A stretch of 64,000 nucleotides of DNA, taken from Ereboglobus sp. PH5-10. Its GTDB lineage: Bacteria; Verrucomicrobiota; Verrucomicrobiia; Opitutales; Opitutaceae. The notes beneath the pieces are model-generated. The model was not told the origin of the DNA and made no database searches. It saw nothing but the letters and a program-made list of their open reading frames with translations. The stretch lies in contig NZ_JAQFIP010000004.1 in NCBI RefSeq assembly GCF_029504735.1, forward strand, positions 186,001 through 250,000. The letters are read 5' to 3'. Below, piece by piece: positions 1-8,980 of the stretch. The stretch's first letter is position 1. Every line of letters starts with the position of its first letter. Both the position numbers and the translations under genes were made by a program.

Positions 1-141
1 CACCCGGACAAGTTCGATCGTTGTCGCGGATTTCTTTTTGTCGTTTGTGAATGTCTCAACAGTGAGCGTGCCGTCCCTGAGTTCGAAGATTCTGTGTGAG
101 CCAAAGAAAGGGGGTTCAGTATAAATGGAAGATGCGGACAT
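1..141 (-). CDS. Partial hypothetical protein (N-terminal 47 codons)
   Basis: An open minus-strand frame runs from an ATG at 141 to the window edge without a stop, giving 47 codons. The peptide begins MSASSIYTEPPFFGS and continues with an alternating strand-like stretch (FELRDGTLTVETFTNDKKK) that looks like a genuine small beta-rich domain. No family is recognised and no signal peptide is visible. It is divergent from leuS, so the roughly 170 bases between the two starts would hold both promoters. The rest of the gene lies outside the window, so the call rests only on an open frame with plausible composition. Confidence 0.5.
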   Translation of the reverse strand, partial: MSASSIYTEPPFFGSHRIFELRDGTLTVETFTNDKKKSATTIELVRV

Positions 142-309
142 GGGGAATGCGTTTGTTTGTTGGAGGCCAGGGCAACACGAAAACTAGATCATGAATACGC
201 GGGCGCAAGGCAAGTGTATCTTAGAATACGCGCCCCTCCCGAATCCCGCCATTTCCCGCCATTGACGCTTGCGCGCATTTTCCGCACAGTCGCCGTTTTT
301 CATTTTCCA

Positions 310-2982
310 ATGGCCACGAACTGCACCGATTACGACTTCTCCCAAATTGAGCCGCACTGGCAGAAAATCTGGGACGAAAACAAAACCTTCCGCACCTCCA
401 ACGACACGTCGAAACCCAAGTTCTACGTGCTCGACATGTTTCCGTATCCGTCCGGCAGCGGCCTCCACATCGGACACCCCGAGGGCTACACCGCCACCGA
501 TATCATCACCCGCGCCAGGCGCGCCCAGGGGCAAAACGTCCTGCACCCGATCGGCTGGGACGCGTTCGGCCTGCCCGCCGAGCAGCACGCGGTGAAAACC
601 GGCGCGCATCCCGCCACCAACACGCAGGCCAACATCACCGCCTTCCGCCGCCAGCTCAAAGCGCTCGGTTTCGCCTACGACTGGGACCGCCAGGTCGACA
701 CCACCGACCCGAAATACTACAAGTGGACGCAGTGGATTTTCCTCCAGCTCTTCAAGCGCGGCCTCGCCTACGTCGACGAGCGCCCCGTGTGGTGGTGCCC
801 CGAATTGCGCACCGTGCTCGCCAACGAGGAGGTCATCGACGGCAAATCCGAGGTCGGCAAATTCCCCGTCGAACGCCGCAATCTCCGCCAATGGGTGCTC
901 CGCATCACCGCCTACGCCGAGCGCCTCCTCGCCGATCTCGCGCATGTTGACTGGCCCGACTCCACCAAGCGCATGCAGGAGGCGTGGATCGGTCGCAGCG
1001 AGGGCGCGGAAATAGTTTTCTCGCTCGAACCCGGCACGCCCGCCGACGCCGCGTCGCCCGGGGGCCTGAAGGTTTTCACCACGCGCCCCGACACGCTCTA
1101 CGGCGCCACCTACATGGTCATCGCGCCCGAGCACCCGCTCGTCGACGCGCTCACCACGCCCGAAAACCGCGACGCCGTCGCCGCCTATCGCAAGCAGGCC
1201 GCCGCCAAATCCGACCTCGACCGCACCGACCTCGCCAAGGACAAGTCCGGCATCTTCTCCGGCTCCCACGCGATCAACCCCGTCAACGGCGCGCGCATCC
1301 CGATCTGGATCGCCGACTACGTGCTCATGGGTTACGGCACCGGCGCGATCATGGCCGTGCCCGCGCACGACCATCGCGACTGGGAGTTCGCCAAGAAATT
1401 CGCGCTTCCCATCATCCCCGTCGTGCAACCGCCCGCCGGCGTGGAAGTCGATCTCGAAAAAGCCTCCTTCGAGGCCGACGGCACCATGGTCAACTCCGCC
1501 GAGTTCGACGGCCTGCCCGTCGGGGAGGCGAAGAAAAAAATCACCGCCAAGCTCGCCGCGCAAAATCGCGGCAAACCCACCGTGAACTACAAGCTGCGCG
1601 ACTGGCTCTTCTCGCGCCAGCGTTACTGGGGCGAGCCGTTTCCCATCGTGTGGGTGAGCGAGGCCGATTACAAAAAAGCCGCCGCCACTCGCGCCGCCGA
1701 CCTGCCGCCGCAACCAGTGACATATAAGGAGTCAGAAGTCAGGAGTCAGGAGTCAGGAGTCAATCCCTCCGGCAGCGAAGCGGCTGCTGATCTACCCGCT
1801 ACTAATCCGCAGACTTGGTATGCGCTCCCGCTCCCCGAGAGCGCGCTCCCGCTCACGCTGCCCGAAATCCAAAACTACCTCCCCAGCGGCACCGGCGAAA
1901 GCCCGCTCGCCAACGCGTCCGACTGGCTCGAAATCTGGTTCAACACCGCCACCGGCGAGGCCGTTCCCGCCACGCAGCCCAAGCCCGACGGCGACAACTG
2001 GGCGCGCGCGCGCCGCGAGACAAACACCATGCCGCAATGGGCCGGCTCCTGCTGGTATTACCTGCGCTATCTCGACCCGCAAAACGAAAACGCCATCGCC
2101 GATCCCGCGCTCCTCAAATACTGGGGCGTGCCCGATCTCTACGTCGGCGGCGCGGAGCACGCCGTGCTCCACCTCCTCTACGCGCGCTTCTGGCACAAGG
2201 TGCTTTTCGACATCGGCGTCGTTCCGCAAAACGAACCCTTCACGAAACTTTTTCACCAAGGAATCATCCTCGGCGAGGACGGCGAAAAAATGTCCAAGAG
2301 CCGCGGCAACACCGTCAACCCCGACGACATCATCAAGACGCACGGCGCCGATTCGCTCCGCCTCTATTTGATGTTCCTCGGCCCGCTCGAGGCGATGAAA
2401 CCCTGGAACCCGCAAGGCATCGAGGGCGTGCACCGCTTCCTGCAAAAAGTCTGGCGCGAAGTCATCTCGCGCGAAGGCGGCATCAACCCGAAAATCTCCG
2501 CTGACGCGAAGGACAGCGACGAACTCGTCAAACTCCTCCACGAAACAATCAAGAAAGTCACCGACGACATCGAGGGCCTGCGTTTCAACACGGCGATCTC
2601 GGCGATGATGATCTTCAGCAACGCGCTCCAAAAAGCGCCCGCCGTGAGCACCGCGACCGTCCGCGCCTTCATTCAACTCCTCGCGCCCTTCGCCCCTCAC
2701 ATGACGGCGGAACTCTGGTCGCGCCTCGGCGAAACCGGCCCCGTGCTCGAAGCCCCGTGGCCGAAATACGATCCCGCGAAACTCGTGGTGACGGAGCAAA
2801 AAATCGTCATCCAAGTGAACGGCAAAAAACGCGGCGAAATCATGCTCCCCGTCGGCGCGACGCAAGACACCGCCCTGGCCGCCGCCAGGGAAAACCCCGA
2901 CGCGCAACCGCACCTCGCCGGCAAGGAAATCAAAAAAGTAATCTACGTCCCCGGCCGAATTCTGAATCTCGTCGTCGGGTAA
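310..2982 (+). CDS. leuS: Leucyl-tRNA synthetase
   Basis: Class I aminoacyl-tRNA synthetase that charges tRNA-Leu with leucine in the cytoplasm. The start is placed at the ATG giving MATNCTDYDFSQIEPHWQ, because the 51 residues upstream in the same frame are not LeuRS-like. The HIGH motif (HIGH, residues 53-56, in YPSGSGLHIGHPEGY) and KMSKS (residues 660-664) are intact. The editing domain lies between them (GTGAIMAVPAHDHRDWEFA), and the C-terminal anticodon-binding part ends in VNGKKRGEI. At 890 residues it is slightly long for the family. Part of the excess is a low-complexity insert at about residues 470-495, encoded by five tandem 7-bp units (1727-1761), just after the RYWGEPFPIVW stretch. 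A REP palindrome follows the stop immediately. Confidence 0.97.
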   Translation: MATNCTDYDFSQIEPHWQKIWDENKTFRTSNDTSKPKFYVLDMFPYPSGSGLHIGHPEGYTATDIITRARRAQGQNVLHPIGWDAFGLPAEQHAVKTGAHPATNTQANITAFRRQLKALGFAYDWDRQVDTTDPKYYKWTQWIFLQLFKRGLAYVDERPVWWCPELRTVLANEEVIDGKSEVGKFPVERRNLRQWVLRITAYAERLLADLAHVDWPDSTKRMQEAWIGRSEGAEIVFSLEPGTPADAASPGGLKVFTTRPDTLYGATYMVIAPEHPLVDALTTPENRDAVAAYRKQAAAKSDLDRTDLAKDKSGIFSGSHAINPVNGARIPIWIADYVLMGYGTGAIMAVPAHDHRDWEFAKKFALPIIPVVQPPAGVEVDLEKASFEADGTMVNSAEFDGLPVGEAKKKITAKLAAQNRGKPTVNYKLRDWLFSRQRYWGEPFPIVWVSEADYKKAAATRAADLPPQPVTYKESEVRSQESGVNPSGSEAAADLPATNPQTWYALPLPESALPLTLPEIQNYLPSGTGESPLANASDWLEIWFNTATGEAVPATQPKPDGDNWARARRETNTMPQWAGSCWYYLRYLDPQNENAIADPALLKYWGVPDLYVGGAEHAVLHLLYARFWHKVLFDIGVVPQNEPFTKLFHQGIILGEDGEKMSKSRGNTVNPDDIIKTHGADSLRLYLMFLGPLEAMKPWNPQGIEGVHRFLQKVWREVISREGGINPKISADAKDSDELVKLLHETIKKVTDDIEGLRFNTAISAMMIFSNALQKAPAVSTATVRAFIQLLAPFAPHMTAELWSRLGETGPVLEAPWPKYDPAKLVVTEQKIVIQVNGKKRGEIMLPVGATQDTALAAARENPDAQPHLAGKEIKKVIYVPGRILNLVVG
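1727..1761 (+). repeat. Five tandem 7-bp repeats inside leuS
   Basis: Five consecutive heptamers (AGGAGTC, with AGAAGTC as the second copy) lie in the coding region of leuS and encode part of the peptide KESEVRSQESGV. Because 7 is not a multiple of 3, gain or loss of one unit would shift the leuS frame. Confidence 0.9.
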
Positions 2983-2984
2983 AA

Positions 2985-3065
2985 GGTAGGGCGAAGCCTC
3001 CGGCTGAGCCGAAACCGCTAAATGGCTTGCATGTCGAACGGCTCAGCCGGAGGCTTCGCCCTACC
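2985..3065. repeat. REP palindrome, family A, upstream of the RAYT
   Basis: Near-perfect inverted repeat with 27-base arms (2985-3011 and 3039-3065) around a 27-base loop. The arm contains GGTAGGGCGAAGCCTCCGGC. It starts three bases after the leuS stop and ends 11 bases before the transposase start. Members of the same family flank the other side of the transposase and recur at 22391-22448, 30406-30432 (half) and 61759-61825. It could also act as a leuS terminator, but it has no T-run. Confidence 0.9.
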
Positions 3066-3076
3066 CAAAACAAGCC

Positions 3077-3535
3077 ATGAACGCGCTGCCCCAACGCAAA
3101 CCCCTCGGTCACGAAATTCCGTCTTGGGTGCGTGATGGTGAAATTTATTTTATAACCATCTGTGCCGAAAACCGCGCAGCCCGCCCGCTCATCCAAGGCA
3201 CCATCGCTCACAATTTACTCGAAAGCGTCGCCTACCTGAATGACCACGACCAATGGTTCGCGCGATTGTTCCTGGTCATGCCCGACCATGTTCACGGGTT
3301 GATTTCATTTCGCGCTGACAATTCCATGCCGCGTCGCATCACCGCGTGGAAAAGTTTCACGACGAAACAGTTTGGCGTGAAATGGCAGGATCGTTTTTTT
3401 GACCATAGATTACGGCGGGATGAATCGTTGGATGAAAAAGCGCATTACATTCGCATGAATCCAGTTCGCGCAGGCTTGGTCGATGCTCCTGAAAAATGGC
3501 CGCATGTCCTGGATGGATACAAACGACTCGGGTAG
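3077..3535 (+). CDS. REP-associated tyrosine transposase (RAYT, IS200-like Y1 family)
   Basis: Single-strand HUH/Y1 transposase of the domesticated REP-associated type, which is known to bind and cut REP hairpins. Visible features are the HUH metal motif in VMPDHVHGLISF (near residue 75), the WQDRFFDHRLRRDE stretch, and the catalytic tyrosine region HYIRMNPVRAGLV typical of RAYTs. At 152 residues it is complete for the family. REP palindromes of one family sit on both sides, and its TAG stop lies inside the downstream palindrome. There is no tnpB partner and there are no classic IS200 ends, so it is better read as a RAYT/REPtron than as a full insertion sequence. Confidence 0.92.
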   Translation: MNALPQRKPLGHEIPSWVRDGEIYFITICAENRAARPLIQGTIAHNLLESVAYLNDHDQWFARLFLVMPDHVHGLISFRADNSMPRRITAWKSFTTKQFGVKWQDRFFDHRLRRDESLDEKAHYIRMNPVRAGLVDAPEKWPHVLDGYKRLG

Positions 3536-3612
3536 GGCGAACCGTCCCGGTGAGCCGCGGGCACCGCACGTAACTCGAACCGTTCCGGCTCACCCGGAGG
3601 GTTCGCCCTACC
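3531..3612. repeat. REP palindrome, family A, downstream of the RAYT
   Basis: Inverted repeat with arms at 3531-3557 and 3586-3612 and about two mismatches. The left arm begins GGTAGGGCGAACCG, and its TAG (3533-3535) is the transposase stop codon. It lies between the convergent RAYT and nadE genes. Confidence 0.88.
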
Positions 3613-3627
3613 TCAATAATCCGCGCA

Positions 3628-5274
3628 TCAACTCACATATTTCTGCACGATCGGGATTCTTCGGCCCGTGCCGAAGGCGAGCGGGGTGATTTTCAGGCCG
3701 GGGGCGGCTTGCTTGCGCTTGTATTCGTTGAGGTCGATTTTGCGGATGATGTCGTTCACCACGGCGGCGTCGAATCCGCGCGCGATCAATTCGCGGCGGC
3801 TTTCGCCTTCCTCGACGTAACCTTGTATCAACGCGTCGAGTATTTCGTAGGGCGGCAGGCTGTCCTGGTCGGCCTGGCCGGGGCGCAGCTCGGCACTCGG
3901 GATTTTGTCGATTGTGTTTTGCGGAATGATTTCGCGGTCGCGGTTGATCCAGCGCGAGAGGGCGTAAACTTGCGTTTTCAACACGTCGGAAATCACGGCG
4001 AGGCCGCCGCACATGTCGCCGTAGAGCGTGCAGTAGCCGACGGCGATTTCGCTTTTGTTGCCGGTGGTGAGAAGCAGCGAGCCGAACTTGTTTGAGAGCG
4101 CCATCATGAGCACGCCGCGAATGCGCGCCTGGATGTTTTCCTCGGCGACATCGCGGGGGCGTCCGGCGAAGGTCGGCGCGAGCGCGGTTTCGCACGCGCC
4201 GACGGCATCGGCGATGGAAATGGTTTCAAAACGGATGCCGAGATTTTGCGCGAGGGCGCGCGCGTCGTCTCGCGAGTGTTGCGACGAGATTTCCGAGGGC
4301 AGCGAGATGCCGGTGACGTTTTCCGCGCCGAGCGCCCCGACCGCAATCACCGCGACAAGCGCCGAGTCGATGCCGCCGGAAAGCGCGATGTGCGCGCGCT
4401 TGAAGCCGGACTTTTGCGCGTAGTCGCGCAGGCCGAGAACGAGCGCCCGATGGATGCCCGCCTCGCCGGAACACGGCGCGTTATCGGACGGATCGGACTG
4501 ATCTGTCCGATTGGACAGATCGACAATTTTTAGCTCTTCGGCAAAAGCCGCGCAGCGCGCCGTGATCTTTCCGTTTGCGTCCATCACGAGCGACTGGCCG
4601 TCGAAGACCAGCTCGTCGTTGCCGCCGACGGCGTTGACGTAGACGAGCGGGCAGCGCATTGCGCGCGCGGCGTCGGTGACGAGCTGCTCGCGGACGCGGC
4701 CCTTGTTGTAATGCCAGGGGCTGGCGGAGAGATTGATGGCGAGGTCGGGATTTTGCGCGGCGAGCGTGGCGACGGGGTTGGTCCGGTAGAGGCGCGCCGT
4801 GTCGATGGCCGGGTTTTTCCAAAGGTCCTCGCAAATCGTCACGCCGATGCGCAGGCCGTTGTGGTGGATGATGCGCGGGATGTCGGCGGGCTCGAAGTAG
4901 CGGTCCTCGTCGAAAACGTCGTAGGAAGGCAGCAGCGATTTGCGCGCGATGGCGGTGATCTCGCCATTGTGGCAGAACGCGGCGGCGTTAAAAAAGCGGC
5001 GGCCCTCCGCGGACGGATTGGTTTCGACGAAACCGACGAGCGCGGGCACGGCGCCGATTTGCACGGCGATTTCGTTGAGCGAGTCCTCGTTGTCGGGCAC
5101 GAAGCTGCGCTTGAAAAGCAGGTCGCGCGGCGGATAGCCGGTGACGGCGAGCTCGGGGAAGACGACGAGTTCCGCGCCTTGGGCGACGAGCGCGCGATAG
5201 GCGTCGAGAATTTTGGCGCGATTGCCGGCGAGGTCGCCGACGATGGTGTTGATTTGTGCGAGGCCGATGCGCAT
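3628..5274 (-). CDS. nadE: Glutamine-dependent NAD+ synthetase
   Basis: Makes NAD+ from deamido-NAD+, ATP and glutamine. The N-terminal nitrilase-type glutaminase domain shows the Glu-Lys-Cys triad: E41 in [14 protein letters not shown]112 in [12 protein letters not shown] and C148 in GVTICEDLW. The C-terminal synthetase domain carries the SGGIDS pyrophosphatase loop (299-304) and later [19 protein letters not shown]. The start [14 protein letters not shown] is chosen because the 19 residues before it are not family-like. At 548 residues it matches the two-domain bacterial form. The linker at about residues 255-270 is encoded by a small palindrome (4500-4521). It is divergent from ilvE, with 129 bases between the starts. 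Confidence 0.96.
   Translation of the reverse strand: MRIGLAQINTIVGDLAGNRAKILDAYRALVAQGAELVVFPELAVTGYPPRDLLFKRSFVPDNEDSLNEIAVQIGAVPALVGFVETNPSAEGRRFFNAAAFCHNGEITAIARKSLLPSYDVFDEDRYFEPADIPRIIHHNGLRIGVTICEDLWKNPAIDTARLYRTNPVATLAAQNPDLAINLSASPWHYNKGRVREQLVTDAARAMRCPLVYVNAVGGNDELVFDGQSLVMDANGKITARCAAFAEELKIVDLSNRTDQSDPSDNAPCSGEAGIHRALVLGLRDYAQKSGFKRAHIALSGGIDSALVAVIAVGALGAENVTGISLPSEISSQHSRDDARALAQNLGIRFETISIADAVGACETALAPTFAGRPRDVAEENIQARIRGVLMMALSNKFGSLLLTTGNKSEIAVGYCTLYGDMCGGLAVISDVLKTQVYALSRWINRDREIIPQNTIDKIPSAELRPGQADQDSLPPYEILDALIQGYVEEGESRRELIARGFDAAVVNDIIRKIDLNEYKRKQAAPGLKITPLAFGTGRRIPIVQKYVS
4500..4521. repeat. Small perfect palindrome in the nadE linker
   Basis: Nine-base perfect arms (GATCTGTCC / GGACAGATC) around a 4-base loop, inside nadE at the junction of the glutaminase and synthetase domains. 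The encoded residues ([11 protein letters not shown]) are low complexity. It looks like a read-through copy of a dispersed element. Confidence 0.6.
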
Positions 5275-5403
5275 GTGAATGGGCAGGAGTGAAGAGCGAA
5301 GGAGGGGACGTGAAAAGGGGAAAGTGTCCATGGGGCGTTCCGGCGTTCATAAAATCCGTATTCGACAAACGCAGCCCGCGTTTATTAATGATTCCGCTTT
5401 GCC

Positions 5404-6270
5404 ATGAAAATCTATCTCGACGGAAAATTTGTAGACAAGGCCGAAGCCAAAATCTCCGTGTTCGACCACGGACTCCTCTACGGCGACGGCATTTTTGAGG
5501 GCATCCGCCTCTACTCGGGCAACGTATTCCGTCTCGAAGAGCACCTCGAGCGCCTCGAATACTCCGCCAAGGCCATCATGCTCAAGATGCCGTGGAGCCG
5601 GAAGGAAATCGCCGACGCCACCTGCGAAACCTGCCGCCAAAACGGCCTCACCGACGGCTACATCCGCCTCGTCGTCACGCGCGGTGTCGGCGACCTCGGC
5701 CTCTCGCCCTGGCTCTGCCCCGCGCCCTCAATCTTCATCATCGCGGACAACATCAAGCTCTACCCGCAGGAGCATTATGAAAAGGGCCTCGACATCGTCA
5801 CCGTGCCCACGCGCCGCGTGAACGCCGCCGCGTTCAGCCCCGCCATCAAGTCGCTCAACTATCTCAACAACATCCTCGCCAAAATGGAGGCGCGCCAGGC
5901 CGGCGTGCAGGAGGCGATCATGCTCAACGACCAGGGTTACGTCGCCGAGTGCACGGGCGACAATATCTTCATCGTCCACAAGGGCGAAATCATCACGCCC
6001 GCCGCCTCGCAAGGCGCGCTCAAGGGCATCACCCGCGGCGCGATCTTCGACGTCGCCCGGGAAATCGGCGTGCCCATCCGCGAGGACAACCTCACCCGCT
6101 ACGACATCTGGAACGCCGACGAGGCTTTCCTCACCGGCACCGCCGCGGAGACGCTTCCCGTGGTGAAGCTCGACGGCCGCGAAGTCGGCAACGGCAAGCC
6201 CGGTCCGGTCTTCCAAAAAGTCCTCGCCGATTTCCGCCGCCGCGTCGTCACCGAAGGCACGAAAATCTAA
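5404..6270 (+). CDS. ilvE: Branched-chain amino acid aminotransferase
   Basis: PLP-dependent class IV (fold type IV) aminotransferase that catalyses the last step of valine, leucine and isoleucine synthesis. It opens MKIYLDGKFVDKAEAKISVF, with DHGLLYGDGIFEGIRLY as the characteristic N-terminal region. The probable PLP lysine is K149 in SPAIKSLNYLNN. Later motifs include ECTGDNIFIV and the cofactor-phosphate region near GTAAETLPVV. At 288 residues it is the usual length. D-amino-acid transaminase and aminodeoxychorismate lyase share the fold, but the overall sequence fits IlvE best. No other ilv genes are nearby. Confidence 0.9.
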   Translation: MKIYLDGKFVDKAEAKISVFDHGLLYGDGIFEGIRLYSGNVFRLEEHLERLEYSAKAIMLKMPWSRKEIADATCETCRQNGLTDGYIRLVVTRGVGDLGLSPWLCPAPSIFIIADNIKLYPQEHYEKGLDIVTVPTRRVNAAAFSPAIKSLNYLNNILAKMEARQAGVQEAIMLNDQGYVAECTGDNIFIVHKGEIITPAASQGALKGITRGAIFDVAREIGVPIREDNLTRYDIWNADEAFLTGTAAETLPVVKLDGREVGNGKPGPVFQKVLADFRRRVVTEGTKI

Positions 6271-6546
6271 GCGATCACGAACGGGCGCGGGCGCGCCAGC
6301 AAGCCGGTCGTTGACAATTGACATGACTGAAGGGGATCAAACCTCGGGCCTGTTATAAAACTGCGATGAACTGCTCCCTGGCCGCGCCTCGCCACGTTTC
6401 GAAACCTCAAAGTAAATTTTTATCCTCCCTTGCGCCTCTCCGCGCACCCCTGCGTCCGCCCAATTCGTCCCCGGCGTCGTCGCGCCAAGTTTCCCGTGTC
6501 CCGAAAAAACATTTAACCTCAAGCGCCTCCCCGCGTCTCAATCAAG
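6271..6546. other. Intergenic region between ilvE and the exported-enzyme cluster
   Basis: 276 bases without a supported gene. The second half contains scraps resembling the intergenic repeats seen further downstream (GCGCCTCTCCGCGCACCCC near 6431). Two TTGACA hexamers (6311-6316, 6318-6323) and a TATAAA (6354-6359) are visible, but at about 30 bases they are too far apart for a standard promoter. Confidence 0.5.
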
Positions 6547-8601
6547 ATGAACCCAAAAACTCCCCGCAGTCTCCATGCGCTCCTTCTGGCTTCCGCGCTC
6601 GCCCTTTGCCCGCTTCTTCCGGCGAAGGCGGTGATCGACGCCGGCTTCGAAACCGGATTGCCAGCCGGCGTAAGCGCCAGCCGCATCAAGATCGCCACTG
6701 ACACCAGTCGCGCGCACTCGGGACGCGCCTCGCTGCGAATCACCTCGGAGTCGAAGGGCGAATGGAGCCACCTCACGTTTGCGCTCGACGGCAAACTGGA
6801 CTTCTCCGCCAACCACGAGTTTTCCGTCTGGGTTTACGTCGGCCCCAAGTCGAGGATTTCCGCAAGAATGACGGCCGACGACGGCAGCGGCGAACCCTAC
6901 ATCGTCGTCCATGGCGCCGGCGACATCGAGCAGGACAAATGGTGCCGGCTCAGCGGCACGGTTTACGCCGGCGACTGGCGCAAAAACGACCGCGATTTCA
7001 AGCTCGTCATCCGCGTCCGCGGCACCTGCTGGATCGACGACCTCTCGCTCGTCACAAATTCCGCCGAAACGCACTCGCAAGTCTGGCCGCGCCTCAAGGA
7101 CGCCCTCCACGCCGCCGCGGACAAACGCCCCTCAACCATCGCGCCCGGCGGCGTCCTCGTGCTCGACGCCCGCAACGCCGCCCTCGCCCCCGACACCGCC
7201 CGCGATAACATTCTTCTTCCCGGTATCGACATCACCTCTGGCGCGCCAGCGCCCTCAATCGTGCCGAGCGACAGCGACAGTTTGCCAAATCGAGAATCGA
7301 AAATCGAAAATGCCATCGGCATCCCTGCCGATGGCATGCTCGTCTTCGCAATCGACGCCAAGGACGACCTCGACCTCACCGGCACGCTCCAACTCGAACC
7401 CGACGACGACGACCTCCGCCCCGGCCTGCGTGTCACCGTGCTTTCCGACGACACCGTGATCGCCGCCCCCGGCGTGAAAGCCGCCCCGTGGAGAACCAAA
7501 TACGACGCCAAAAAACGCCCGTCCCCCATTACGAAAGACCTTCGCGGCGAACGCCCGCCCGCCACCATTCCGCTCAACCACTGGCGCATGACCAAGGGCC
7601 GCCACTACATCGCCGTCGCCGGCCCGCACATGCGCCCCGGCGGCACCTTTGCGCGACTGGAACTCCGCGCCGCCGCCCGCCCCGCTGAAAAACCGCTCCA
7701 CACCTTCGGGTTTCTCGCCGACACGCACCTCGGCTTTGGCCGCATCACGAAGGCCACCGCCAAGCTCAACGCCCGCACCGCCGGGCAACTGGAGGCCACG
7801 CTCCGCCAGCTCAAGCGCGAGGGCGCGGACTTCGCCATCATCGCCGGCGACATGACCGACAACGGCCGCCGCAGCCAGTTCGAGGACCTTGCCCGCGCCA
7901 CCAAAAACGCCGGCCTCCCCGTTTACGGCTGCGTCGGCAATCACGACACCGGACGCGATTCCCGCGCCGACATTGCCGCCACGATTCCGCACCTCTTCCC
8001 CGACGGCCCCGACAAAACCGATTACGCGTTCACCCGCCCGCCGCTGCGCTTCATCGTGCTCGACGGTTCCCACTGGCGCGCCAAGGGCGGCCCCATCAAT
8101 CCCCACCGCGTCGCCGGAATCCCCGACCAGACCACCGTCTATCGCGCGGACATGCTCGACTGGCTGCGCGACACCCTCGCCGCCGACACCACCACGCCCA
8201 CCATCGTCGTTTCGCATTACATGTTTTATCTCCGGCGCGGGATTTCGAGCGTGAGCGGTTACAACCTCGGCAAGGCGTCCGCGATGAACAAGGAACTCAT
8301 GGCCGTGCTCGACGCCGCGCCCAATGTCGTCGCCACGCTAAACGGCCATCATCATCGCAACGCCGTCGGCCACTATCGCGGCATCACCAGCATCCAGAAC
8401 CCGGCCTTCGCGTCGTGGCCCAACGCCTATCGCGTGTTTCGCGTTTACGCCGACCGCATCGAATGGGAGGTGCGCCAGATGCCCAACCGCGGCCTCATCC
8501 GCGAAAGCGCCAACCCCGGCATGGGAATCCTCTGGACGCTCTCAATCTACGACGACGACCTCGCCGGCACCATCCCGCTCGCCCCGCGCGCCAAACAATA
8601 A
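6547..8601 (+). CDS. Exported calcineurin-like metallophosphoesterase with N-terminal binding domain
   Basis: Predicted secreted phosphoesterase of 684 residues. Residues 1-28 are a signal peptide (LHALLLASALALCPLLPAKA). A beta-rich domain resembling carbohydrate-binding modules follows (about 29-175: FETGLPAGVSASRIKI, GRASLRITSESKGEW). The metallophosphoesterase domain begins near residue 385: FGFLADTHLG, IIAGDMTDNGRR, GCVGNHDTGRD, VVSHYMFY and LNGHHHRNAVGH supply the usual Asp, Asn and His metal ligands. The stretch SLPNRESKIENAIGIPADGM (about 245-265) is encoded by a heptamer array and a palindrome (7288-7337) and interrupts the spacer. This is the first gene of the plus-strand cluster. 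The substrate is unknown; phosphomonoesterase or phosphodiesterase activity is equally possible. Confidence 0.85.
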   Translation: MNPKTPRSLHALLLASALALCPLLPAKAVIDAGFETGLPAGVSASRIKIATDTSRAHSGRASLRITSESKGEWSHLTFALDGKLDFSANHEFSVWVYVGPKSRISARMTADDGSGEPYIVVHGAGDIEQDKWCRLSGTVYAGDWRKNDRDFKLVIRVRGTCWIDDLSLVTNSAETHSQVWPRLKDALHAAADKRPSTIAPGGVLVLDARNAALAPDTARDNILLPGIDITSGAPAPSIVPSDSDSLPNRESKIENAIGIPADGMLVFAIDAKDDLDLTGTLQLEPDDDDLRPGLRVTVLSDDTVIAAPGVKAAPWRTKYDAKKRPSPITKDLRGERPPATIPLNHWRMTKGRHYIAVAGPHMRPGGTFARLELRAAARPAEKPLHTFGFLADTHLGFGRITKATAKLNARTAGQLEATLRQLKREGADFAIIAGDMTDNGRRSQFEDLARATKNAGLPVYGCVGNHDTGRDSRADIAATIPHLFPDGPDKTDYAFTRPPLRFIVLDGSHWRAKGGPINPHRVAGIPDQTTVYRADMLDWLRDTLAADTTTPTIVVSHYMFYLRRGISSVSGYNLGKASAMNKELMAVLDAAPNVVATLNGHHHRNAVGHYRGITSIQNPAFASWPNAYRVFRVYADRIEWEVRQMPNRGLIRESANPGMGILWTLSIYDDDLAGTIPLAPRAKQ
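7288..7337. repeat. Heptamer array plus perfect palindrome inside the phosphoesterase gene
   Basis: Three tandem heptamers (AATCGAG, AATCGAA, AATCGAA; 7288-7308) are followed at once by a perfect inverted repeat with 12-base arms (7310-7321 and 7326-7337, ATGCCATCGGCA / TGCCGATGGCAT). The same heptamers occur between recJ and secDF. Confidence 0.85.
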
Positions 8602-8604
8602 TCC

Positions 8605-8707
8605 CGTAGGGGCGCACCTTGCGTGCGCCCTGGCACACGCCAACTCCATTGATACGCATGCAAATAGTCTTTCGCACACGAGGGCGCACGCCAGGTGCGC
8701 CCTTACG
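8605..8707. repeat. Palindromic repeat, family B (nested hairpins)
   Basis: Inverted pair of units (8605-8631 and 8681-8707). Each unit is itself a hairpin (GGGCGCAC / GTGCGCCC). A single unit of this family lies at 21214-21236 and another inside the addB-like gene at 50027-50053. Together with the next two entries it fills the 427-base gap 8602-9028, which has no supported gene. Confidence 0.85.
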
Positions 8708-8765
8708 AGTCGCCAAAAAACTTCACCTTAAACTTTCATTTTAATATTCTCTCCCAACCCAAAGA

Positions 8766-8852
8766 AACCGCGGATGAACGCGGATGAACACAGATTCCAA
8801 CCCTCATTATTTTTGTATTCTATCCGTATTTATCCGCGTCCATCTGCGGTTA
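8766..8852. repeat. Long inverted repeat, family D
   Basis: Left part 8766-8794 (AACCGCGGATGAACGCGGAT...) and right part 8821-8852 (...CCGCGTCCATCTGCGGTTA) form an imperfect long hairpin around an AT-rich centre. Relatives lie at 11357-11437, 19073-19178 and 21327-21416, with right halves at 15756-15789 and 19311-19338. Confidence 0.75.
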
Positions 8853-8980
8853 AAAAAAATCATTTTCGCTCTCTCAAAACACGCACGAATCACTCCACGC
8901 CCTCTGTCATCCTTCGTTGTCTTCCGGGCAAAAAACAAACTTCAACACGCCGCAAAATTATCCAGACTATCACCCCGCCC

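Noticed and set aside
3077-3535. Complete IS200/IS605 insertion sequence
   Set aside because: No tnpB and no classic ends; flanking REPs and the HYIRMNP motif indicate a RAYT.
6311-6359. Sigma-70-like promoter before the phosphoesterase cluster
   Set aside because: TTGACA and TATAAA are about 30 bases apart, outside the usual spacing.
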